This document shows positions 18,353-25,366 of a stretch of DNA of 64,000 bases, in pieces. The stretch's first letter is position 1. The number at the start of each line of letters is the position of its first letter. The notes under the pieces are model-generated. The model had not been told where the DNA came from and did not search any database. It saw only the letters and a program-made list of their open reading frames with translations. A program made the translations under genes and the position numbers. The DNA comes from Nitratireductor sp. (lineage in GTDB: Bacteria > Pseudomonadota > Alphaproteobacteria > Rhizobiales > Rhizobiaceae), in assembly GCF_017794765.1 (NCBI RefSeq), contig NZ_CP051236.1, forward strand, positions 1,643,601 through 1,707,600, read 5' to 3'.

Positions 18353-19849
18353 GTGAAACCGGATCACAAACCACCGCAACATGATACACAACCGGGTGGA
18401 TTTTTCGGATTGTCGGTCTCGACGCTCCTCGGCGGTGGCGTGTGGGTCATGGTGGCGCGGCTCTTTTCGCAGGTCGCGCAACTGGCGGCCTTTGTGGCCG
18501 CTGCCCGTGTTCTTTCGCCGGCCGAGTTCGGCTTTTTTGCGTTTGTGTCAGCCATCGCCTTCCTCTTTGTCGTCGTGAGCGAAGGAGGATGGGCGGAATT
18601 CATCATGCGCGCCGATCATGGTGAGCAGCGATTGCCGCAACTCACTGCGATTGCGCTTGCCAGCGGCTGTGGTTTCACCGCTGCCGGGCTGACTTTGGTT
18701 GTTCTCGTGGGCGCCTTCTGGTTCCCGGCCTGGCAGGCATGGCTCTTCGCGCTGTTTGCGCTCTGGTTTATACCTGCGGCACTCAACGCGGTGTACGACG
18801 GAATGCTGGTACACCGGAATCTTCTCAACAGACAGGCGGTGATCCGCATTTTTGCGGAAACGGTGGGGCTTGCGATAACACTGTTTGGCCTCTGGGCCGG
18901 GTGGAACATCGCCGCACTCGTGGTCGGGCGGCTGGCCACGCACATCTTGAGTGTCCTTGGCGGGGTCTGGGTGATCGGCTGGATCGCACCGAAAATCCCG
19001 AGCCGTGCGGTGTTCGCCGAGGTGATCCACTTCGCGCGCTATATTCTGAGTGTTCGGATCATCGTCTTTGCGCGATCCTATTCCGGCACGCTGGCGGTCG
19101 GCGGCTTGCTCGGCCTTGCGGATGCTGGCTACTACCGGGCGGCGGAGAGGATCGTGGCCGCCTTCTCGGAACTGGTTGGCGAGCCGGCCAGACTGCTTGC
19201 CTGGGTTGTTTTTCGCCGCGCAAACAGCCGGAACGCTCCTGCCACGGCAGTTGATCCGGTCACCCGTGCCGGCAGCTTTTTCCTCCCAGTTCTTTTCGCC
19301 ATCGCAGCACCCGTTTATCTCGGTCTGGTTCTCGTCGCCGGGAATCTGGTGGACATTGCCCTCGGGGCAGCCTGGGCGCCGGTGGCACTGGTCGTCAAAA
19401 TCCTCGCGATCCGCCAGCTCCTGATGTTCCAGGGATATGTAACGGAGCCGCTACTGGCGGTTCGCGGCGAGGTCAAACGGCTTTGGCCATTGTCGCTGTT
19501 CATCAGCTTCGCCTCGATCCTTATGATCGTGGTTCTCGCACCCTTTGGGCTTGTGTATGCGGCGCTCGGGCAATGCGTGGCGGCTGCCTTCGCGGGGGCG
19601 CTGTCGGTCTGGTTCCAAATACGCTACGGAAAGCTCGACTGGATGGGGATCTCCGCCAATAGTGGTCTCATCATGCTGGCGGCCGCCGTGATGTTCGTCG
19701 GCGTTTCGTCCCTTGCTCACTGGCCCACCGAGGCTCACATGCCGGCCTATTCGCAAATGGCGATGCAGGTTCTGGTGGGTGCACTGATTTATCTGGGCGT
19801 TCTTTATGCAAGCTGGAGATGGACAGGCTGGCTCAAGTCCGGCCGATAA
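18353..19849 (+). CDS. Polysaccharide flippase (Wzx-type, MOP superfamily)
   Basis: 498 residues with about 12 hydrophobic segments. The N-terminal pattern (STLLGGGVWVMVARLFSQVA, ARVLSPAEFGFFAF) is typical of the polysaccharide-biosynthesis branch of the MOP exporters. It should flip the undecaprenyl-linked repeat to the periplasm. GTG at 18353 is chosen because GGGGGGAAGG lies 4 nt upstream; the frame is open to 18116 but that extension is Arg/Ser/Pro-rich chance sequence. Confidence 0.87.
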   Translation: MKPDHKPPQHDTQPGGFFGLSVSTLLGGGVWVMVARLFSQVAQLAAFVAAARVLSPAEFGFFAFVSAIAFLFVVVSEGGWAEFIMRADHGEQRLPQLTAIALASGCGFTAAGLTLVVLVGAFWFPAWQAWLFALFALWFIPAALNAVYDGMLVHRNLLNRQAVIRIFAETVGLAITLFGLWAGWNIAALVVGRLATHILSVLGGVWVIGWIAPKIPSRAVFAEVIHFARYILSVRIIVFARSYSGTLAVGGLLGLADAGYYRAAERIVAAFSELVGEPARLLAWVVFRRANSRNAPATAVDPVTRAGSFFLPVLFAIAAPVYLGLVLVAGNLVDIALGAAWAPVALVVKILAIRQLLMFQGYVTEPLLAVRGEVKRLWPLSLFISFASILMIVVLAPFGLVYAALGQCVAAAFAGALSVWFQIRYGKLDWMGISANSGLIMLAAAVMFVGVSSLAHWPTEAHMPAYSQMAMQVLVGALIYLGVLYASWRWTGWLKSGR

Positions 19850-19861
19850 AGCGCTGTCTGC

Positions 19862-21517
19862 TCACCCGAGAAGTCGCTTCTTGAGATGATCGGCAAGGCG
19901 CAGCGTCATGGCGATGATCATCAGTGTCGGATTGGCGTGGCCGGGGGTTGGGAAAACCGAGCTGCCGGCCACAAAAAGTCCTTCGATCCCGTGAACCCTG
20001 GCGTTCGGATCGACAACGCTTGTCTTCGGGTTCTCCCCCATGCGCGTGGTGCAGGCCGGGTGGGCCATGTCGCTGAAAGGGGCGTTCGCGAAATCTTCAT
20101 CCAGGACCCAGGGTTCGAGTTTGGGCTGTGGCAGGCCGACCCGCCAGAATTCGGCCGAAATGAGTTCGGCGAGCCGCGCGAGACTGGCGGCTTCCGCCCA
20201 GCCGATCTTCCAGTCCACACGCGCCAGCGGTACGCCCAGACGATCACGTGCCGATGAGAGCGTTACGCGGCTGTCGCGGTCGGGCCTCTGTTCGGCCATG
20301 GCGTCGAAGCGCAGTTCGGTGAGCTGGCGTGGCAGGCCCCGTTTCATGATGAGCCGGCGGTGCAGGCCGGCTGCCAGTCCGCCGGGGGCCGCAAGTGCGG
20401 TCCTGAGATCATCGAGCCGAAACCGTCTCCTGCTGGAGTAAAATCGCTTGAGAGCCAGCCATGGGTCGTTCGGAGCCAGCACCTGCACCGGATAGGTGGC
20501 GCAGTTGAGCAGGCCCTCACGCGCCTGCAGACGCGGACTGAGGGCCAGTCCTCGCAGATAAAAATGCGTGCGACGGTTGTGACTGAGCCCGTAGAAGCCG
20601 AAATGCTCGGTCACATCCTGCAGCGTGTCTTTTCCAAAGCGGGCGATCACGGTTCGCGGATGGTCAGCCAGGTATCGGCCCACGCAGTCATGATCGTTGC
20701 CGATGCCCTGTGTGGCCACATTCGTGGATGCCAGGAGCATGCGCACATTTTCAATGCCGCCACCACACAGCACGATCACCGGTGCCCGTATCAAGGCGTC
20801 CACCCCGGAAAGGCTTCTGACATCGAGTGTTTCCGCCTTCCTCCCGCTTTCACATAGTCCAATGCCGGTAACGGTCGCATGTGTGAGAATATCAATGTTG
20901 TCCGCTGAGAGTCCTGCCGGGAGCTCCGAAAACCGCAATGGCTCGTGGCTCTTGGGCTTATGGCTGAATTGCCAGAAGAAAGTGCGCAGCAGGTTGTCAT
21001 TGAGATCGATTTCAGCAGGCGGCGATTTCAGTCGGCGGAAAAGTGCCTTGTCGTAGATATTGGGACCGAGGTTGAGCAGCTTTGCTGCCCGGTCGAGCAC
21101 ATCCGCCAGATCGCGCCGTTGCAGAGGCCAGCCGGAATCGGGAACCCATTGACGCGCGTTGAAGTCGATCTCGTCGAATGCGGCGCATTTGCCAACCCAG
21201 GTGTGCGTGCTGCCACCCACCATCCGGTTGCGCAGTTCGAATGCTGGAATGTCGTTGAGCCAGGCGAGGTCACCTGTGTAACCTCGTTGAAGAGGCATGG
21301 TGCCCCGAGTGTTCGGTTCGCCGATATTTTCGACTCGATTGAGGAGCTGGATTTCGGAATCAAACTCCACGCCGCCGCTTTCGATCAGGAGTATCTTGAG
21401 ACGTGTATCGGCAAATTCCCGCGCAAGCGTCAGTCCGGCCGGACCCGCCCCGACAAGAGCGAGATCGGTGTCAAACCGTGTGCCGGATGGCACGCTGCGC
21501 AAATCTAGAATGGACAC
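19862..21517 (-). CDS. GMC-family FAD-dependent oxidoreductase
   Basis: 551 residues. N-terminal FAD-binding motif DLALVGAGPAGLTLAREF followed by IESGG, a substrate domain in the middle, and the GMC C-terminal segment with HPACTTRMG (active-site His) and GSSVFPTPGHANPTLMI (His-x-Asn pair). Such enzymes oxidise alcohols, often sugars or polyols. It is convergent with the flippase gene (12-nt gap), and could modify a sugar of the exopolysaccharide or act in the adjacent PKS/NRPS pathway. The substrate is unknown. Confidence 0.85.
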   Translation of the reverse strand: MSILDLRSVPSGTRFDTDLALVGAGPAGLTLAREFADTRLKILLIESGGVEFDSEIQLLNRVENIGEPNTRGTMPLQRGYTGDLAWLNDIPAFELRNRMVGGSTHTWVGKCAAFDEIDFNARQWVPDSGWPLQRRDLADVLDRAAKLLNLGPNIYDKALFRRLKSPPAEIDLNDNLLRTFFWQFSHKPKSHEPLRFSELPAGLSADNIDILTHATVTGIGLCESGRKAETLDVRSLSGVDALIRAPVIVLCGGGIENVRMLLASTNVATQGIGNDHDCVGRYLADHPRTVIARFGKDTLQDVTEHFGFYGLSHNRRTHFYLRGLALSPRLQAREGLLNCATYPVQVLAPNDPWLALKRFYSSRRRFRLDDLRTALAAPGGLAAGLHRRLIMKRGLPRQLTELRFDAMAEQRPDRDSRVTLSSARDRLGVPLARVDWKIGWAEAASLARLAELISAEFWRVGLPQPKLEPWVLDEDFANAPFSDMAHPACTTRMGENPKTSVVDPNARVHGIEGLFVAGSSVFPTPGHANPTLMIIAMTLRLADHLKKRLLG

Positions 21518-21805
21518 ACTGCCCCCTGAGCGGGCTACCAGAGCAACACGTCAGTTGCGAAGGAGTGAGTTCGCTGCGTCGTAAAGCCCCGACAAAAGGC
21601 TATCAAAATCCAGCGCCCGGCCGAACTCATCCAAATTGCATAGAAGGGGCAGCTTGCTAAGGGTTTTGGCCATTGCCGGGTAGGGCAAAACGCACTGCCG
21701 CTACATTATTGGATTATTTGAAAACCCCATGGCCCGGGCATACGCTTCAGGGACAATTGGGGCGCCGCGGGCGTGGCTCGCCCGTCGGCCAAGCGGGAAA
21801 ACACC
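21518..21805. promoter_or_regulatory. Divergent intergenic region, GMC oxidoreductase and aminotransferase genes
   Basis: About 290 nt between divergent starts, marking the border between the left exopolysaccharide genes and the PKS/NRPS locus. It should contain both promoters. No clear boxes or repeats were identified. Confidence 0.35.
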
Positions 21806-22984
21806 ATGGCAAAAGTTGGTTTGCGTGAGTGGCTGGCCATCGGCGGGGTCATCGCCTCGGGGCGTCTTGCCCGATATGGTGGCCCCGGCGAGGGGCCGCT
21901 CGACCGGTTCGAAAAGGCCTTTTCCGAAAAGTTCGGCGTCAAACATGTGTTGACGGTCAGCAGCGGCACCGGCGCGTTGATCAGCGCACTGGCGGCCTCC
22001 GGCGTGGGGCCCGGCGACGAGGTACTCGTGCCCGCCTATACATGGATTGCAACGGCCGCTTCCGTGCTCGCGGTGGGAGCTGTCCCGGTCATCGTCGATA
22101 TCGACGAGACGCTGACCATGGATCCCGAAGACATTGCGCGCAAGATCACCCCGCGCACCCGCGCCATTCTGCCGGTGCACATGGCCAACATGGTCTGTGA
22201 CATGGCGGCGATCACAACACTCGCCCGTCAGAATGGGCTGATGGTCATCGAGGACGCCTGCCAGGCGGTGGGGGTGAGCTATCGGGGGCAGCGTGCCGGC
22301 ACGATTGGCGACATTGGCGCTTTCAGCTTCAACCAGTTCAAGAACATGAACATCGGCGAGGGTGGTGCGGTGACCTCGCAGAGCGACCGGTATTTCGCCC
22401 GCGCCCGTATGTATCACGATGTGGGTGAACTCTTTCGCGGGCATCTCGACAACTACAACGAGCCGAGCTTTTTCGGCGTGAACTTCAAGGCCAGCCAGAT
22501 ACAGGGTGCGATGCTCAATGTGCAGCTTGGAAAGCTGGATCCCATGCTGCGCCGTATGCGCAGGCGGCATCAGGTCATGTCGCACATCCTGTCGGGCAGC
22601 GATGCCTTCCGGCTCGGACCGCACAACGACCCGCAAAACGCCGTCGGCCTCCATGTTCTGTTCGAGACGGAAGGCGAGGCCAAGGCCTTTGCTGCACGGA
22701 ACCGGCGCGGCGTCTACCGTGTTTTCGATTCAAGTCGTCACGTCTGCACCCACTGGACTCCGATCCTGGAGAAGAGGGCATTCCATCCGGCCATGAACCC
22801 CTATGGCTGGGCTTCGACCGATGTGGAGTACGGGCCCGACATGTGTGCCCGCTCGCTGGATATTCTGAAGCGCACTTGCCGCATCAGCCTGGGCGAAAAC
22901 TATCCCACGGCGCTGATGGCCTATCTCGCCCGCCGCATGGCCGGACGGAAAACGCCGGAAAGGCGGCTGTCCTATGCAGCTTAA
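21806..22984 (+). CDS. DegT/DnrJ/EryC1-family PLP aminotransferase
   Basis: 392 residues. Motifs: SSGTGALISAL near residue 52, VPAYTWIATA near 75, IEDACQAVG near 148, and the PLP lysine in FSFNQFKNMNIGEGG near 180. The family transaminates nucleotide-linked keto-sugars, inosose or related ketones. It overlaps the Sfp-type transferase gene by 11 nt, so it is likely co-expressed with the PKS/NRPS system and may supply an amino precursor; an amino-sugar role in the exopolysaccharide is equally possible. ATG 21806 is preferred to an upstream GTG at 21773. Confidence 0.85.
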   Translation: MAKVGLREWLAIGGVIASGRLARYGGPGEGPLDRFEKAFSEKFGVKHVLTVSSGTGALISALAASGVGPGDEVLVPAYTWIATAASVLAVGAVPVIVDIDETLTMDPEDIARKITPRTRAILPVHMANMVCDMAAITTLARQNGLMVIEDACQAVGVSYRGQRAGTIGDIGAFSFNQFKNMNIGEGGAVTSQSDRYFARARMYHDVGELFRGHLDNYNEPSFFGVNFKASQIQGAMLNVQLGKLDPMLRRMRRRHQVMSHILSGSDAFRLGPHNDPQNAVGLHVLFETEGEAKAFAARNRRGVYRVFDSSRHVCTHWTPILEKRAFHPAMNPYGWASTDVEYGPDMCARSLDILKRTCRISLGENYPTALMAYLARRMAGRKTPERRLSYAA

Positions 22985-23780
22985 ACCCGTCAGCATCGGC
23001 GCCAGCACGATCGATATTTGGCAATGGTCCCTGGACGTATCCCTGGATGCGCTTCCACCGCTCGTCTCGGCACTCAACGAGGCGGAGTTCGCACGTGCCT
23101 CGCGTTTCGTACACGAGCAGCACCGGTTGCGGTTCATCACCGGGCGAGGTCGGCTGAGGGCGATCCTCGGGTCCTATCTAGGCGTGGCGCCAAACCGGCT
23201 TTCCTTCTCATACAATGTCTTTGGCAAACCCCGGCTTGCCGGGCGCGGTGAACCGCCGCTTCATTTCAATCTCAGTCACAGCGGCCCGACGGCGGTTCTC
23301 GCCGTTTCCGATCGCTATCAGCTCGGCATTGATATCGAGCGCGTCCTTCCGTTCCGGGAAAATCTCGCAGAGCACTTCTTCTCAGTGTCTGAGAATGAAG
23401 CGCTCAGGGCGGTGCCGGCGCAGGATTATCTGGGAGCATTCTTTCGCTGCTGGACGCGAAAGGAAGCGTTCGTGAAGGCGCACGGTGCGGGGCTTTCGCT
23501 GCCGCTTGAGTCCTTCGATGTGACCATCGATCAGACCGGCCAGCCGCGGCTGCTCAGGCTCGATGGCGTGGACGATGCGCCGGACCAGTGGCAGTTTCTC
23601 AACCTCACCCTGCCGCGCGGTTATGTCGGCGCGGTCGCGGCGCTCACGGCCGGCAACGCCGTCGCGCTCAACTATCGCGGCGGCACGCTTCAGCCTGCCC
23701 GGCGAGAAAGGCGCGGAGCCTGGCGGCCCACCGCGCGCATCGAGCACCATCAGGCGTTGAGCCGCGCATCCAGAATATAG
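22974..23780 (+). CDS. 4'-phosphopantetheinyl transferase, Sfp type
   Basis: 268 residues. Loads the phosphopantetheine arm from CoA onto carrier proteins. The Mg-binding GIDIERV (Asp120, Glu122) and WTRKEAFVKA (Glu164) motifs are intact. This broad-specificity class activates PKS/NRPS carriers, and four carrier domains are encoded just beyond it. Its ATG lies within the end of the aminotransferase gene; its last 31 nt overlap, tail to tail, the propeller-protein gene. Confidence 0.93.
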   Translation: MQLKPVSIGASTIDIWQWSLDVSLDALPPLVSALNEAEFARASRFVHEQHRLRFITGRGRLRAILGSYLGVAPNRLSFSYNVFGKPRLAGRGEPPLHFNLSHSGPTAVLAVSDRYQLGIDIERVLPFRENLAEHFFSVSENEALRAVPAQDYLGAFFRCWTRKEAFVKAHGAGLSLPLESFDVTIDQTGQPRLLRLDGVDDAPDQWQFLNLTLPRGYVGAVAALTAGNAVALNYRGGTLQPARRERRGAWRPTARIEHHQALSRASRI

Positions 23781-25366
23781 CGTGAGCCGCTCGCATCGAA
23801 ATGATGACAGCCGGTCAGCCCCGGTTTGAAATCGGGCAGAATGCGGCGCACGCATGTTTCCCGATAGTCGTCGATGTCGAGCTGCTCGATCTCCATGATA
23901 TTGAGGCCGTAGCCATAGATGCCGTGCGCATTGTATTGCGCCGGTCGATAAAGCCGGCGATGGCGCGAGAAGATGCGGCCGCCATTGCGTGCCGTGGCGC
24001 TGCCCACCACCACGGGATTGAGGCGATGGGGAACGATCCGTTTCAGTTCCGGCCCGTCAACCTGAAACGCATAGAGCGCGGAACAGTGATCCTCGAACGC
24101 ATGATGCTCCGAGAGATTGGTGAAAAGCCACCACTGTCCGCGATGTTTGAAAAGGGTGCTGTCGGCAGTCGACCACCCTTCGAAGGCCCGTGAATAGGGC
24201 TCCCAGATCAACGGAAAACTGACCGCACGCCAGATCTCGATACGCTTCCTCTGATGTGTTTCAGGCATAAGGAAGATCTCGTCGCCTTCCCGGAAGACGA
24301 AGGGAAAGGAGAGGTGCTCGTTGCCACCCAGCGCGATGCCTATTGGTTCGAAGCCGTTGCGCGTGATCTCGCCCACCGCGATATGTGCCCGTTCATCGCC
24401 ACGCGCATAGTTCTCGTAGAAAAGGTAGGTTCGTCCCTCATGATGAAACAGGAAGGGGTCGGCCTTGATCGCCGTATCCGTCGGCGGGATCTCTATGGCT
24501 TCGCTGGGATCGAAATCGTCAATCGCGCCGCGCCCGCTGAAGAGTGTCCATACGGCGGTTTCCTGATGCGAGGCGCGGCGCATGCTTTTGAGCAAGCGCT
24601 GTGCGATGTTTCTTGTCAGTGAAGCCGCATAGCGCCCGGTCTTCAAAATGCCGGGTGGCCTCAGTGTGCGGACGGCATCGGGGGCGTTGATCGGTTTGGG
24701 CAGCCTGCCGGTTTCCGCCGCGCGCCTGAGTTCGCGCACGAGAAGCAGAACGGACTTTTCCTTGATGAAGGCGGAATTGCGCGCTGCGCTGAACTTCACG
24801 TTGAACTCGGCTTGCGCAACGACGTGTTTTTCTGGTTGTCGCGCCGTTTCGAGAAAAAGCGACAGTCTGCTGGTCGGAGTGCCAGCGGCGACGTCTGAGA
24901 TTCCGTCCCAGCTGGCAGATCCCGACTGCGTGAAAACGTGGCTGAGCGACCACACACCAAGCGGGAGTGCATGAAGGATTGCTTCAGGCAATACTGCATT
25001 GCAATGGCGAAGGATCATGTCGAGTTGCAGTCCGTGCCGGTCGCCATTCTCCACGGCGTCGGCCAGCGGGATCATGAGTATGGCTTTTCGTGCGCGCTCG
25101 AACCGTTTCGCGCTATAGTCCGACTGGCGCGCGAAAAGCGCAGCGTCGAGCTGTGCCACCATTTTGGTGATCATGCTGGCCTTTGCGCCAGCCGGTTTCG
25201 AAGTTTCCAGGAACGCAACCAGACGGAAACGGCGGTCCGCAATCAGCCGTTCGATGAGCTGAAGTTCCCAGTTTTCGAACGGCTGCCCGGCCCGTCGCAT
25301 GATGCCGATGCGCAAGGGGCCAGGCGCTGGCCTTTGCTTGCCCTTATGTTCAGGAGTGGTGTTCAG
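23750..25366 (-). CDS. Two-domain protein with C-terminal propeller (GINT1-N/GH43-like)
   Basis: About 538 residues. The N-terminal 220 residues (LRIGIMRRAGQPFENWELQLIERL) resemble formyltransferase-like Rossmann domains. The C-terminal 290 residues carry repeated blade-like motifs (ADPFLFHHEGRTYLFYEN, SFPFVFREGDEIFLMPET, STADSTLFKHRGQWWLFTN) as in five-bladed GH43/arabinanase-like propellers and the N-terminal domain of plant GINT1. The start is uncertain: a CTG at 25366 has GGGAGG 5 nt upstream and overlaps the NRPS stop; ATG 25300 is an alternative. It is coupled to the NRPS operon, so a tailoring role, for instance on a glycan, is possible. No catalytic residues are assigned. Confidence 0.65.
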   Translation of the reverse strand: MNTTPEHKGKQRPAPGPLRIGIMRRAGQPFENWELQLIERLIADRRFRLVAFLETSKPAGAKASMITKMVAQLDAALFARQSDYSAKRFERARKAILMIPLADAVENGDRHGLQLDMILRHCNAVLPEAILHALPLGVWSLSHVFTQSGSASWDGISDVAAGTPTSRLSLFLETARQPEKHVVAQAEFNVKFSAARNSAFIKEKSVLLLVRELRRAAETGRLPKPINAPDAVRTLRPPGILKTGRYAASLTRNIAQRLLKSMRRASHQETAVWTLFSGRGAIDDFDPSEAIEIPPTDTAIKADPFLFHHEGRTYLFYENYARGDERAHIAVGEITRNGFEPIGIALGGNEHLSFPFVFREGDEIFLMPETHQRKRIEIWRAVSFPLIWEPYSRAFEGWSTADSTLFKHRGQWWLFTNLSEHHAFEDHCSALYAFQVDGPELKRIVPHRLNPVVVGSATARNGGRIFSRHRRLYRPAQYNAHGIYGYGLNIMEIEQLDIDDYRETCVRRILPDFKPGLTGCHHFDASGSRYILDARLNA

